From the NCBI RefSeq assembly GCF_009497155.1, contig NZ_WINI01000004.1, positions 310,001 to 374,000 of the forward strand: 64,000 nt of DNA. The letters are read 5' to 3'. The notes beneath the pieces were generated by a model that worked only from the letters and a program-made list of their open reading frames with translations, was not told the origin of the DNA and made no database searches. Of the stretch, positions 7,849-16,233 are shown one piece after another. The first letter of the stretch is position 1. Each line of letters starts with the position of its first letter. Both the position numbers and the translations under genes were made by a program. Source of the DNA: Glaciimonas soli (lineage in GTDB: Bacteria > Pseudomonadota > Gammaproteobacteria > Burkholderiales > Burkholderiaceae_D).

Positions 7849-8850
7849 ATGAGCATTGCCGAAAGAGTAGTGAAAGGAAAATCGAACCGTCCTGCATTAC
7901 GACTGGTTTCAACGAAAGATCTTAATCGAGACGATTGGCTTGTTGTTCGTAAAAATGGAATCGGAAGTAGCGATGCTGGCGCTGCTGTTGGTTTGAATCC
8001 CTATCAATCACAGCTTGAATTGTGGATGATTAAAACAGGTCGAGATGCTGATCTTCCGAAGATCGATCCAAACGATGACACTACTCCCGCCTTTTTTGGA
8101 ACGCTGTTCGAACCTCTCGTAGCCAGTCTTTATACACGCCGCACCGGCAACAAGGTCAGGCGCATCAACGCAGTGCTGCAACATCCCGATATTCCTTTCA
8201 TGCTTGCCAATATCGACCGTGAAATTATCGGCGTTGACGATGTGCAAATCCTTGAATGTAAAACAGCAGGCGAGTTCGGTTCACGGCTCTGGCGTGACGG
8301 TGTTCCTGAGTATATACAATTGCAGGTACAGCATCAGCTAGCCGTTACGGGGAAGATGGCCGCAGATATTTGCTGCTTAATTTGCGGTCAGGAAATTCGT
8401 ATCTATCGCATTGATCGTGACGACGCTCTTATCGCACGGCTCATGGAACTGGAAAGGCAGTTCTGGTATTACGTTGAAACAGATACACCTCCCCCCGCTG
8501 ATGGCAGTGATTCAGCGGATGTTGCATTACGGTGCTTGTATCCAAACGATTCCGGTAAGACGTTGGATCTTACCCACGACAGAGAAATGTCTGCTGCATT
8601 TGCTGATTTGGTTTCAGTCCGTGATGATATTGCAGCCCGTGAAAAAGTCGAAGCACAGCTAAAGCAACGTATACAGCAGAAAATGGCTGATGCGACTAAA
8701 GCCAAATTCGAAACCGGCGAAGTCAGCTTCAAGCGCAGCAAAGATGGCAGCAGTCTGGATGTCACGAAGCTACTGCAAGATCAACCCGATCTGCTCCAGC
8801 GTTATCCCCTCACCAAACCTGGCTCTCGCAGGTTCCTCGTTTCAACGTAA
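7849..8850 (+). CDS. YqaJ-family viral recombinase/exonuclease
   Basis: ATG 7849 follows AAGGAG at 7837-7842 and gives 333 aa. Residues 37-60 (GIGSSDAGAAVGLNPYQS) are the N-terminal YqaJ signature. The PD-(D/E)XK core is visible as VDD...LECK at about 129-138, and a Q-x-Q-H-Q motif follows near 160. This is the lambda-exonuclease-like fold, expected to resect double-stranded DNA ends 5' to 3' for single-strand annealing. The C-terminal 80 residues are helical and charged. It is flanked by DUF932 and metal-binding genes in the same direction. Confidence 0.9.
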   Translation: MSIAERVVKGKSNRPALRLVSTKDLNRDDWLVVRKNGIGSSDAGAAVGLNPYQSQLELWMIKTGRDADLPKIDPNDDTTPAFFGTLFEPLVASLYTRRTGNKVRRINAVLQHPDIPFMLANIDREIIGVDDVQILECKTAGEFGSRLWRDGVPEYIQLQVQHQLAVTGKMAADICCLICGQEIRIYRIDRDDALIARLMELERQFWYYVETDTPPPADGSDSADVALRCLYPNDSGKTLDLTHDREMSAAFADLVSVRDDIAAREKVEAQLKQRIQQKMADATKAKFETGEVSFKRSKDGSSLDVTKLLQDQPDLLQRYPLTKPGSRRFLVST

Positions 8851-8957
8851 TCCCTCGCAGTTCCAACCGAAGTCAGTGCCTTGTTCCGCCAAGGCCGCTT
8901 GTGCACGCCTGCCCTTGCGGAAACCGGGGTGGGCACTATTAATTTAAAGGAGTCAAC

Positions 8958-9860
8958 ATGATCAAAGGTTTAGCAATCACACCGCCAATCTTGGGACGTA
9001 TTTCAATCGGAAGGGTTGTCGAAAAAAACGGGAAACGTCTTCCTGAAAAAGATGACCAATTTACGATAACCAGCCAAGTACAAAACAAGGACGGTTGGAT
9101 ATTGCACCCGTTTGATGAAGGACTTCGCAAGGCAGCTATTGGGGGCAAGCTTCGATCCATTCCAATACGTGTTCTATTCAACGAGCCGGATCTTAATTTA
9201 CGAGCCGAGTACAGCTTGTTTGATCGTCAGACTGGCAGACCACTGTGTACCGGCAATGGAGACGTTTGCAGACGCTACACGGCATCGGGAATTGAATCAC
9301 TACCTTGCCCGTCACCTGATTCTTGCCAGCTCGCCAAGAGCGGTTGCAAGCCTTATGCACGTCTCAACGTTTTGATTGGGGACGAAAATGAAATTGGTAG
9401 CTTTATTTTCAGGACAACCGGTTATAACAGCATCAGAAGTTTGGCTGCACGGCTCAGCTACTACAAGGCGGTGTCGGGAAATCTGCTGGCCTGTCTACCG
9501 CTGGAATTGCGCCTTCGAGGTAAGAGCACAACCATGAGTCATCGCAGTGCTATCTACTACGCTGATATTACAGTCAGAGAAGGGATGACCTTAGAGGAGG
9601 CTATAACCCAAGCGAAGGAAAACGATGAACGACGAAAATCGGTAGGCTACGATCAAGTTGCGTTGGACGATGCCGCCGCAATAGGGTTTGCCAATGGAGC
9701 GTTTGAAGACAGTACGGAAGAAGTTGCGGAAGTCGTGGAAGAGTTCTTTCCCGGTGCTGTCGCTGGTGCTGATCCGCAGTCCACAACGTCAACTAGCAAA
9801 CCCAGTCTGATGGACAAGCTGGATAAAAAAGTCAGTGGCAATGCCGAGGGTAAGTCATGA
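8958..9860 (+). CDS. Phage-type recombination/metal-binding protein
   Basis: This 300-aa protein has a Cys cluster at about residues 97-135 (C...C...C....C....C), suggesting a bound metal, and an FRTTGYNS...L segment. This matches proteins annotated as hydrolase or metal-binding protein, or recombination directionality-like, that accompany YqaJ on many proteobacterial islands; the exact reaction is not known. It follows a good AAGGAG. The C-terminus is acidic and ends PSLMDKLDKK. Its last four bases overlap the next small gene (ATGA). Its 3' end is duplicated at 19537-19614. Confidence 0.75.
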   Translation: MIKGLAITPPILGRISIGRVVEKNGKRLPEKDDQFTITSQVQNKDGWILHPFDEGLRKAAIGGKLRSIPIRVLFNEPDLNLRAEYSLFDRQTGRPLCTGNGDVCRRYTASGIESLPCPSPDSCQLAKSGCKPYARLNVLIGDENEIGSFIFRTTGYNSIRSLAARLSYYKAVSGNLLACLPLELRLRGKSTTMSHRSAIYYADITVREGMTLEEAITQAKENDERRKSVGYDQVALDDAAAIGFANGAFEDSTEEVAEVVEEFFPGAVAGADPQSTTSTSKPSLMDKLDKKVSGNAEGKS

Positions 9861-9976
9861 TCTTCATCCGGTTCGTGCTGTTTTGCTTCGGCCTGCCAGT
9901 AGCACTCATTACCATTGGCATTATTTGGCTGTGGTTTGGTAATAAGATTGTCGGTTACGTATTTTTCGGCGGGTAG
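9857..9976 (+). CDS. 39-aa membrane peptide, copy 1
   Basis: ATG 9857 overlaps the preceding stop (ATGA), indicating translational coupling. The 39 residues are almost wholly hydrophobic, one membrane helix ending VGYVFFGG. A clear paralogue of the same length occurs at 19611-19730, also coupled to the same upstream tail sequence. Conservation of length, frame and coupling in both copies argues that it is a real gene. The function is unknown. Confidence 0.65.
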   Translation: MIFIRFVLFCFGLPVALITIGIIWLWFGNKIVGYVFFGG

Positions 9977-9988
9977 GTTCCGCCTTTG

Positions 9989-10012
9989 CTCCCGAAGTTT
10001 CAGGGAGTTTTT
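9989..10012 (+). terminator. Rho-independent terminator after the recombination cassette
   Basis: CTCCC and GGGAG form a short stem around a 9-base loop, followed by TTTTT. The same structure follows the duplicate small gene at 19743. Confidence 0.6.
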
Positions 10013-10116
10013 AGCCAGCATCAATTTGCGGACGTTGGCATCGGCCACTTCAAAATGTGATGGCGTATGCAACGCTGCCTAGCTGCGAAGCTGCTTGTAT
10101 CGCTTCCTGTCCCTAT

Positions 10117-10425
10117 CTATATATAGAGAAACAGAATCACCTCAAACCCAAAGTAAATACAGGCATTGCAGCCAATTAAGAACCCACCATTTCTTGAGTT
10201 TTTGTGGGCGCTAATGGCATGCAAGAGGGATGGTAGAACGTAAGCGATGATTGATGCAGATAGTCTAGCGTTCGCTTGATTGCCCATAAAAGTGCCGTCC
10301 ACAAAAATTCTGATGTGAATTAACCACGATTTGTGAACGATTGCAAAATCCAGTTGTTGATTTTCAAAATGACAATTCTTAACATTCAAGATTTCACTAG
10401 ACTTCTTCTCTTCTAGCAAGAACAA
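10117..10425 (-). CDS. Possible small gene, immunity-like, uncertain
   Basis: This 102-codon frame on the minus strand starts with TTG and has plausible amino-acid composition (NQQLDFAIVHKSW...FVDGTFMGNQ). It sits beside the remnant of a two-partner secretion transporter gene, where CdiI-type immunity genes can occur. No ribosome site is evident and I cannot place the family, so it may be spurious. If rejected, 10013-10440 is a gap with no other recognisable feature. Confidence 0.25.
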   Translation of the reverse strand: MFLLEEKKSSEILNVKNCHFENQQLDFAIVHKSWLIHIRIFVDGTFMGNQANARLSASIIAYVLPSLLHAISAHKNSRNGGFLIGCNACIYFGFEVILFLYI

Positions 10426-10440
10426 CGAAGGCAGTAAAAA

Positions 10441-10794
10441 ATGGGGCAGCGCCTTAAAAGCAAGGGGAAATTGGTCGGTTTTGCCAAAGGCATGGGCATG
10501 GCTTTGCTATGGGCGTCCGCATTACCCACCAGCCACGCTCAAACGGCACAAACGACAGGCAGCGAAGAGCTACGCCGCCGTAATCAAGCTGACACCTTGG
10601 AACGTCAACGCCAGCAGCAGGCTCCGAACGTTGATCTACAGAGCCAGGCTCTCGCAGAAGCCGCAGACACACCAGCATTGCCAAGTGAATCACCTTGTTT
10701 CCCTATTCAGCGCTTTGCGCTGGAAATTCCTAGTCAGCTATCACCCGCCATCCGGCTAGCCGGTGCCAACGATTTTCATCATAGTGTTATCTGA
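10441..10794 (+). pseudogene. Truncated TpsB (ShlB/FhaC-like) transporter, N-terminal remnant
   Basis: The 117-aa frame begins with a signal peptide ending near SHAQ. A Gln/Arg-rich linker (ELRRRNQADTLERQRQQQ) follows, then the start of a POTRA domain (SPCFPIQRFALEI). This is how TpsB two-partner secretion transporters of Burkholderiales open. A full TpsB is about 550-600 aa with a 16-strand barrel; here it ends after the first POTRA strand. The rest is missing and a PAAR effector cluster follows, so it is a non-functional remnant. Confidence 0.6.
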
Positions 10795-10937
10795 GTTTAT
10801 TCATGCGTGGTAAGCGTAGGTACGTATAGATGGCTCCTATAGTGGTGTGCATTGCTGAACATCAACGCTGCGACTTCGGAAAATTTAATGAGATATGTGA
10901 GTGACTCAACAACAAATACATAGAGAGGAAAAATTAC

Positions 10938-11498
10938 ATGTCAGCATACGCAATTGTTCGCCAAGGTGACTCGACATCGCACGGTGGGACGGTTCACGAA
11001 GGTTTTAACTTTCCCCTTTATGGACGAAATATTGCTGGGGTCGGTCATAAAGGCTTTTGCCCTCAATGCAACTGTGAGTTCACCATTATTGGTGGTTCGG
11101 GAAGTGATCTCACCGTTTTAGGAATGACAGTTGCTGTCGAAGGCATGCTTACTTCATGTGGTGCTTATTTAATTGCCTCGCAACATGTGGCAACAATTGG
11201 TGGTATTCCCAGTGGAGTTCCTGCGCAAACGCCATTTGCTAGTAGCAATGCTTCAAATTATGCAGAAGCTAAAGCACAAAAATATGATGAGCAAATCCGC
11301 GCAATAGACCATGAGACGGGGAGCATTATTCCAAACATCGCTTATTTTATTAAAACCAATGACGGCGAAATTTATAATGGCTATACGGACGACTTTGGAT
11401 TATGTCCACGAGTCTACACTGATCAAACAGAACCTTTGTCCGTTTGGTTTGGCTTTACGGCCATAGATATGCAGCTGGAGAAAAATAATGGCGGATGA
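10938..11498 (+). CDS. PAAR-domain protein of a type VI secretion effector cluster
   Basis: This 186-aa protein has a PAAR domain in residues 1-95 (RQGDSTSHGGTV at the start, then Cys/Gly-rich turns and VATIGGIPSGV), the cone that sharpens the VgrG spike. A further 90-residue C-terminal domain has an NDGEIYNGYTDDFG segment, likely an adaptor or linker. A ribosome site GAGAGGAAAAA precedes the ATG. It overlaps the next gene by 11 bp. No other T6SS gene is in the window, so it must rely on an apparatus elsewhere in the genome. Confidence 0.85.
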   Translation: MSAYAIVRQGDSTSHGGTVHEGFNFPLYGRNIAGVGHKGFCPQCNCEFTIIGGSGSDLTVLGMTVAVEGMLTSCGAYLIASQHVATIGGIPSGVPAQTPFASSNASNYAEAKAQKYDEQIRAIDHETGSIIPNIAYFIKTNDGEIYNGYTDDFGLCPRVYTDQTEPLSVWFGFTAIDMQLEKNNGG

Positions 11499-12102
11499 AA
11501 TAACGCATAAGCCAAGCGGGAAAGTAGCTACGAATCCAACAAAAAATTCTATAGCGGATATCAAACATCCTAGCCCAACTTTTATTTTATATGGAAGAAT
11601 CGCAGCGGGTGTCATTGGATATGTTGGGGGATTAAATACTCCAGATTTACACTTCACATTGTTCATTGATGATGGTCAAGGCGGTTCAATTGGTATTGAT
11701 GGGCAACCAACTCTGGATGTATACGCTGATAGCAGACCGTTTCAGAATGTAAAATTTATTCGCTCTAATTTTTACAGAAATACCACCATATCAGGTGTAG
11801 TTATTAAAATTCCACTACAACCACCTGCTGGAATGAGTAATCATATTTTTGCTCAAAAACTGATGGAGAAAGCGTACAGCTTTGCAAGCTATACACTGCC
11901 TTACTCTGCCCCTGAAAATATAGGTGGCACCATTATGCGAGAAGGGGAATATAACAGTAATTCATATATGGCTGGACTTTTGAACAGTGTTATGGGAAGT
12001 GTCCCGAAAATATCACATCCAAACTACCTAACTCCTGGCTGGGAAACGCCCATACCATCTTCTTACTTCAAAGGTGAGTCGGGAGAAAATTCCCAACCAT
12101 GA
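11488..12102 (+). CDS. Putative T6SS effector (toxin) following PAAR
   Basis: This 204-aa protein overlaps the PAAR gene by 11 bp and the next gene by 4 bp, so it is translated with them. A Gly-rich LYGRIAAGVIGYVGG segment follows the N-terminus. Late in the protein, GEYNSNSYMAGLLNSVMG recalls the NSN[ST][FY] motif of DUF3750-like, papain-fold relatives. The protein contains no cysteine, so a classical Cys hydrolase is excluded. Position between a PAAR gene and a small multi-pass membrane protein suggests effector and immunity. The activity is unknown. Confidence 0.5.
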   Translation: MADEITHKPSGKVATNPTKNSIADIKHPSPTFILYGRIAAGVIGYVGGLNTPDLHFTLFIDDGQGGSIGIDGQPTLDVYADSRPFQNVKFIRSNFYRNTTISGVVIKIPLQPPAGMSNHIFAQKLMEKAYSFASYTLPYSAPENIGGTIMREGEYNSNSYMAGLLNSVMGSVPKISHPNYLTPGWETPIPSSYFKGESGENSQP

Positions 12103-12410
12103 AGAGCAAAGGCCGCACATTTCTGAATATACTGGCATGGTTTTTTGCCATACCAGTACTTTTCTACTTAACATCATTATTTTCGGAAAATTTTTCGAAA
12201 GCCCATCATCAGATCATCATTGGGTTTATTTACTTATTTTTTCTTATAACTGCAATTTTTATATATAAGAACAATGTTACATCGAAAAAAACTGCGCTCA
12301 AAAATGGATTTCAAATATTTTTGTTCGGCTCAATGATGATGGTAATTTTTTTTGTTGGGTTAGTTTTATCGAATTGGCTCATGATGTTTATTTATGATGT
12401 TATGCCGTAA
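12099..12410 (+). CDS. Three-helix membrane protein, putative immunity protein
   Basis: ATG 12099 overlaps the effector stop (ATGA). The 103-aa product has three hydrophobic helices (about 10-30, 38-58, 75-98) with a Lys-rich loop between helices 2 and 3. Small polytopic proteins coupled directly behind a secreted toxin commonly protect the producer, which is the inference here. It is A/T-rich. A near-perfect dyad follows at 12442. Confidence 0.5.
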   Translation: MKSKGRTFLNILAWFFAIPVLFYLTSLFSENFSKAHHQIIIGFIYLFFLITAIFIYKNNVTSKKTALKNGFQIFLFGSMMMVIFFVGLVLSNWLMMFIYDVMP

Positions 12411-12441
12411 GTAGACTCGTATGAGTATTTGTGCGTCGAAG

Positions 12442-12458
12442 CATCGTAGTCTACGATG
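12442..12458. repeat. 17-base palindrome after the putative immunity gene
   Basis: CATCGTAG and CTACGATG flank a single T. It may be a weak terminator or an operator for the following gene; only two T residues follow. Confidence 0.4.
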
Positions 12459-12554
12459 TTTAATCTCTCTAGTATTTAGAAACGTATCGAACGGGCGGCG
12501 GTAATGAAGGCAGGCGAAAGTCCGAGGCCAACTTATTTCAGTCAGGGGAATACG

Positions 12555-12977
12555 ATGCAAGCCATTAAATTTTGTGCCATTACTCTCCTAATATTTTTTA
12601 TAAGCAACAGCTATGCAGCGACTACAAACCCGGAGTGCCTCAATCATTTAGGCGGGGCTTTTGCTGATGTAGAGTGTTACAACGGTCTGTCGAATGACTT
12701 GATTGAAGAAAATAAGATTTTAATAAACAAAATCAGTTCAACTATCCCAGCAGAAAATCCAAATAAAAACCTACTCAAGCAATACGCTCATCAACAAAAA
12801 GAATCGAAGAAGTACTGTCAGTTAAGTCGTGATTCATTAAATGCTTGGGTAACTGAAAAACCAGCCAGTAATCCACGATATTTTTACTATGATGCTGCTT
12901 ATTACCAGTGCGTTTATGACAATAATAAGTACAGCAATGGATTTTTAAAAGAAATACTCAAAAACACTACGCAGTAA
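12555..12977 (+). CDS. Secreted Cys-containing hypothetical protein
   Basis: ATG 12555 is preceded by AGGGGA; an earlier in-frame ATG (12504) would hide the signal peptide. The 140-aa product has a signal peptide ending near SNSYA. The mature part has about four cysteines (ECLNHL, VECYN, YCQLS, QCVYD) in a helical, Lys/Asn-rich sequence, recalling LprI-like periplasmic inhibitors. It could be a periplasmic immunity factor for the adjacent effector. Two bases separate it from the next gene, implying co-expression. Confidence 0.5.
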   Translation: MQAIKFCAITLLIFFISNSYAATTNPECLNHLGGAFADVECYNGLSNDLIEENKILINKISSTIPAENPNKNLLKQYAHQQKESKKYCQLSRDSLNAWVTEKPASNPRYFYYDAAYYQCVYDNNKYSNGFLKEILKNTTQ

Positions 12978-12979
12978 TC

Positions 12980-13603
12980 ATGATTTCAACCAAGAAATTT
13001 ATTACTTCTTTTTTTTCATCTTTGTTTTTTTCATGCTCAGCTCTATGTATTTCTTTCTTCCCATTTCAGTCAGCATTTAGCGAGGATATATCAGATAACC
13101 TTTTGTATTTCTGTAATGCGAAGAAATCAGAAATCTCTATTGATCTTGCAGAACAGTCCCGCACGGTTACAAAGCCAGATTTCATCAAAAAAACGATTAA
13201 CTGGGCAAAACTACTTCAGCTTGGCCCAGAAAAAAATGGTGGCGGTCAACCACTAAAAACCGGTAGCAAAATAGCTGTTCGACAATATGGGATGATTCAA
13301 ATTAGAACGGAAAGTGGGTTTGTTAACGATAATCCGCAAGGTGAATCTGGGGCTTGGGATTTTCCAGTTATTGAACTACGCGTTGCTGAAAAAACTGTTT
13401 TGCAGAGAACGGCGCTAGATACTTGTTCTGCAAACGACAAACGAGCAAATATCTATTTTGGAACATGTCCCGGTAATTGGGCGCAATCAATTGAAACGAA
13501 AATGCTTGCTGATGGTCGTGTTGAAGTTGAAGTTAAAAGAAAATTTGATGATAGCGACGGTCAAACAAAAGGAACACGAGAAACGCAAATGATTACTGAC
13601 TGA
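12980..13603 (+). CDS. Secreted hypothetical protein
   Basis: This 207-aa protein begins with a long hydrophobic signal (about residues 8-35, ending AFSE). The mature part contains three Cys (YFCNAKK, DTCSANDK, GTCPGNW) and no recognisable domain. It starts 2 bp after the previous gene and is probably periplasmic. It may be a second immunity or accessory factor of the PAAR cluster; this rests on position only. Confidence 0.5.
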   Translation: MISTKKFITSFFSSLFFSCSALCISFFPFQSAFSEDISDNLLYFCNAKKSEISIDLAEQSRTVTKPDFIKKTINWAKLLQLGPEKNGGGQPLKTGSKIAVRQYGMIQIRTESGFVNDNPQGESGAWDFPVIELRVAEKTVLQRTALDTCSANDKRANIYFGTCPGNWAQSIETKMLADGRVEVEVKRKFDDSDGQTKGTRETQMITD

Positions 13604-13667
13604 ATTTAGATTGGTCGAACAATAACTGCTATCGAAAAATAGGTATTCCCTTTGATGAACTCCAAAA

Positions 13668-14336
13668 ATGAACAAACAGCCATCCAAAATCCCTCCATGT
13701 GGTCATGTTTTACATCCTGACCATCCATTCCACGTTTTGGTCACGTACCAGCCACAACAAGGGCAGCCAGACCATGTCCGTGTGATGTGTGAGGCTATGG
13801 AGGATGGGAGTGTAATTTCAGCCTATCTCTCCCCGATACATGCGTTGATTGATGCTGCATTTAGCGCAAAACCACCGACTACATTTTATAAACACGTACC
13901 AATCCAATTATTCAACCCTCAAGAATTCATTACGGACTTTAACGGGCAATTACGCTTCTTATTTCACTGTGGTTACACTGCATACGACGGAAAAATAATT
14001 GTCAGGAAAAATGGTCATTTGGGTGGTTTTGGGTCTTTGCAAATTGAGGAAATTCATGCAAATGATATCAACAATATTGAATTCAAGATTGATAAAGACA
14101 TTCCTGCTGCAATGAAACGTGTGTATGAACATGCGGGGTTGTTCGCATATAACGAAACTATTGAAAATAGCAGTAGATGGACGGAGCAAGAATGTCAGAA
14201 AGAGGTGTACGCAGCGGTCGAACGTATCGGTGAAACCGTGGATGCAGGATTTCAATACAATCAAATCGCCATTTACGACCCTGAGTTTAGGCAATGGCAT
14301 TTTGTGCCGTTAGAAATTTATACTAAAGACGATTGA
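13668..14336 (+). CDS. Hypothetical cytosolic protein
   Basis: This 222-aa soluble protein has no signal peptide. It starts PPCGHVLHPDHPFHVLVTYQP and has an acidic C-terminus. No family was recognised. It is the last gene of the PAAR region, 64 bp after the secreted protein, and is followed by the remnant of another gene. It might be a third immunity or regulatory protein. Confidence 0.45.
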   Translation: MNKQPSKIPPCGHVLHPDHPFHVLVTYQPQQGQPDHVRVMCEAMEDGSVISAYLSPIHALIDAAFSAKPPTTFYKHVPIQLFNPQEFITDFNGQLRFLFHCGYTAYDGKIIVRKNGHLGGFGSLQIEEIHANDINNIEFKIDKDIPAAMKRVYEHAGLFAYNETIENSSRWTEQECQKEVYAAVERIGETVDAGFQYNQIAIYDPEFRQWHFVPLEIYTKDD

Positions 14337-14351
14337 GGTTGTTGTTAGTAA

Positions 14352-14504
14352 AAATCTCCAGCCTCACTGCCCGCAAACGGTAGTGGGTCAGTTAGCTTCG
14401 CAATAGGTGATCCTTCCTATCAAATCGTGGAAGAGGCAGCACCGAAAGAAGCAGACGGTGTGGCAGCTCCAACAACGGAAACTGCACCGGAGAAAACGCA
14501 GTAA
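14352..14504 (+). pseudogene. C-terminal remnant, possibly of a TpsA/filamentous haemagglutinin gene
   Basis: There is an open frame of 50 codons with no start. It reads SPASLPANGSGSVSFAIGDP, then an Ala/Glu/Pro/Thr-rich tail ending TAPEKTQ. Gly/Ser beta-type sequence followed by a low-complexity acidic end resembles the end of large exoproteins secreted by TpsB partners. A TpsB remnant lies 3.6 kb upstream, so this may be the other end of the same locus, displaced by the PAAR cluster. The identification is by composition only. Confidence 0.35.
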
Positions 14505-14510
14505 AGAAGT

Positions 14511-14570
14511 GAATCTGTCGCTGTTTTTTCAGCCACAAGATACCTGACGTACCAACCGACAGATTCATTT
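14511..14570 (+). terminator. Long-loop inverted repeat with T-run
   Basis: GAATCTGTCG (14511-14520) pairs perfectly with CGACAGATTC (14557-14566) across a 36-base loop, followed by ATTTTTG. It lies 6 bases after the remnant's stop codon, as a terminator would. Confidence 0.55.
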
Positions 14571-14600
14571 TTGATAAAAAATATTCACACGGAATTGATC

Positions 14601-14822
14601 ATGAGCATCAGCATTTTTTCAGGCGCAACGACAAGCAACAAGGTCGATGAGTCGGTGAGCTTTGATCCCAATCGCTTATTCGACGCATTGCTCACCAAAC
14701 TTCATTTAAAAAATGATGCGACGCTATCGTGCTTGCTCGGTGTAGTGCCAAGCCAGGAACGAAGGCGGAGCATGGGACTATGCGGCGTTAAAAGCCGAAC
14801 ATGGGACGCTGATAAATGCTGA
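14601..14822 (+). pseudogene. XRE-like regulator, copy 1, truncated in the helix-turn-helix
   Basis: From ATG 14601 the protein matches the two following paralogues through FDPNRLFDALLTKLHLKNDATLSCLLGV and then departs where they continue PPVISKIRH, which is the recognition helix. The rest is out-of-frame sequence of another gene fragment. The break is near 14748. It is expected to be inactive as a DNA-binding protein. Confidence 0.7.
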
Positions 14823-14961
14823 CAGTCTTGTACCAACTCGCATGCTAGCCGCTAGATATGGCGTTTCTGTGACGACGATAGAGAATGAAATTTATAAAAG
14901 CGGCAATCCTCCAGTCTTCCACAGTCACGATCCGTTTGGACATTGCAAACGCATGGCTTAA
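14752..14961 (+). pseudogene. Fragment of another DNA-binding gene joined to the broken XRE copy
   Basis: In the frame starting at 14752 the sequence reads as good protein (GGAWDYAALKAEHG..., then RMLAARYGVSVTTIENEI), ending KRMA at 14961. The ARYGVSVTTIENEI part looks like a helix-turn-helix. There is no start codon before the junction with the XRE-like copy, so it is the 3' part of a gene fused out of frame by deletion or recombination. Confidence 0.5.
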
Positions 14962-14998
14962 CGATTTCTCTTTCACTCAAATAACAAGTTAAACGATT

Positions 14999-15316
14999 AT
15001 GAAAACTACTCCATTCCTCAGCGCCACGACCGTCAAAAAACTCGATGAACCAGTGACGTATGATCCATGTTATCTGCTGGACGCACTGATCGAAAAATTA
15101 CAAGTGAAAAATGATGCTGGGTTGTGCCGGAGACTTGGAATTCAGCCGCCCGTAATCAGCAAAATTCGGCATCATCGTAAGCCAGTAGGGGCAGCAATCC
15201 TGATCCGGATGCATGAAGAGAGTGATCTGACTATCTCGGAGCTACGTACGTTGTTGGGAGACCGTCGCAAAAAATTCCGCATTAGCGACAAGCAGTTTAA
15301 GCCTAAGCAAGGTTAA
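14999..15316 (+). CDS. XRE-like regulator, copy 2
   Basis: This 105-aa protein has core DALIEKLQVKNDAGLCRRLGIQ followed by PPVISKIRHHR, a helix-turn-helix with the recognition helix at PPVISKIRH, then a second helical segment ISELRTLLGD. The C-terminus is basic. It is a paralogue of the genes before and after it. I associate the YDP..LLDALIEKL opening with a small regulator family common in Oxalobacteraceae. Its operator and target are unknown. Confidence 0.7.
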   Translation: MKTTPFLSATTVKKLDEPVTYDPCYLLDALIEKLQVKNDAGLCRRLGIQPPVISKIRHHRKPVGAAILIRMHEESDLTISELRTLLGDRRKKFRISDKQFKPKQG

Positions 15317-15331
15317 TGGTTTAGCAGAGTA

Positions 15332-15634
15332 TTGATGATGACTATTCACACCACTACGGACGCACCGACACGTAATCTGCTCGATGACCAGACGACCTAT
15401 GACCCAAACCGGTTACTGGACGCATTGATTGAAAAATCCCACCTGAAAAATGACGCCGCACTTGCACGACTGCTCGAAGTTGCACCGCCCGTAATCAGCA
15501 AAATTCGACATCGCCGGTTGCCAATAGGTGCGACATTGTTGATCAGCATGCATGAAGTCAGTGGTCTAACTATCACTGAATTGCGAGCCTTGATGGGGGA
15601 CCAGCGCAAAAAATTTAGCGGCAGCACTGCCTAA
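15332..15634 (+). CDS. XRE-like regulator, copy 3
   Basis: This 100-aa protein closely matches copy 2 (DALIEKSHLKNDAALARLL, PPVISKIRHRR, ITELRALMGDQRKKF). The DNA shares an identical 20-base stretch across the recognition helix. It starts 15 bp after copy 2; an ATG at 15338 is an alternative start. Tandem arrangement of three copies implies local duplication and possibly diverged operator specificity. Confidence 0.7.
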   Translation: MMMTIHTTTDAPTRNLLDDQTTYDPNRLLDALIEKSHLKNDAALARLLEVAPPVISKIRHRRLPIGATLLISMHEVSGLTITELRALMGDQRKKFSGSTA

Positions 15635-15707
15635 ATCAAGTCAAAAGAAAATTAAAGCAACACACATCAACAATGCCCACTATTTAGCAATTTTAAGAAA
15701 GCACTTC

Positions 15708-16226
15708 ATGGTCCCTTTTCGCCGCCTTGCACCGCTGATAGCATCCATTGCATTTATATCTGGCTGCGCTGCTCCTGGAGCCGAGCCGTTGATTATTCCA
15801 GATAACGCACCTCACGCTACAATTTTTCTGAGTGCACCTTTTCCGTATACCGAACTTTATTTAAGGGGGCCACTTCGATGCACATCGTTTCTGGGGCTCC
15901 CAGGTAAAAGCAGGGGTGGGACGAGACTGATAGATATACCGAAATATGGTCGTGATGAGAAAAAACAGCAGGCCAGAGTACCGGTTGGTGCCCATCTTAC
16001 ATTCGGTGTTGTGCAACCAGAGCGTGCTACGAATCAATACTCGCAATTGGATTGGACTATGCCGGTGGAGGCTGGAGCAACGTACATTGTGCGAGTCGAT
16101 CCGATCCAGCACCTGGTAATATTTTTCTCAGGTTTTCATGTGACAGTAACGAAAGACGGGGTGCCTGTGCCAATAAAAATGCTACCTGTACCTATTAAAT
16201 CCGATTGCCCGGAAGATTTGTCATAG
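15708..16226 (+). CDS. Lipoprotein of unknown function
   Basis: This 172-aa protein begins with a lipoprotein signal: a hydrophobic stretch, then ISGC with Cys at residue 20. The mature protein is beta-rich, with two further Cys (RCTSF, SDCPED) that could pair. It resembles DUF2846-like lipoproteins in size and the PVGAHLTFGVV...YIVRV pattern, but that is tentative. It is probably outer-membrane attached. It lies between the XRE-like genes and a membrane protein. Confidence 0.6.
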   Translation: MVPFRRLAPLIASIAFISGCAAPGAEPLIIPDNAPHATIFLSAPFPYTELYLRGPLRCTSFLGLPGKSRGGTRLIDIPKYGRDEKKQQARVPVGAHLTFGVVQPERATNQYSQLDWTMPVEAGATYIVRVDPIQHLVIFFSGFHVTVTKDGVPVPIKMLPVPIKSDCPEDLS

Positions 16227-16233
16227 GCCATTC

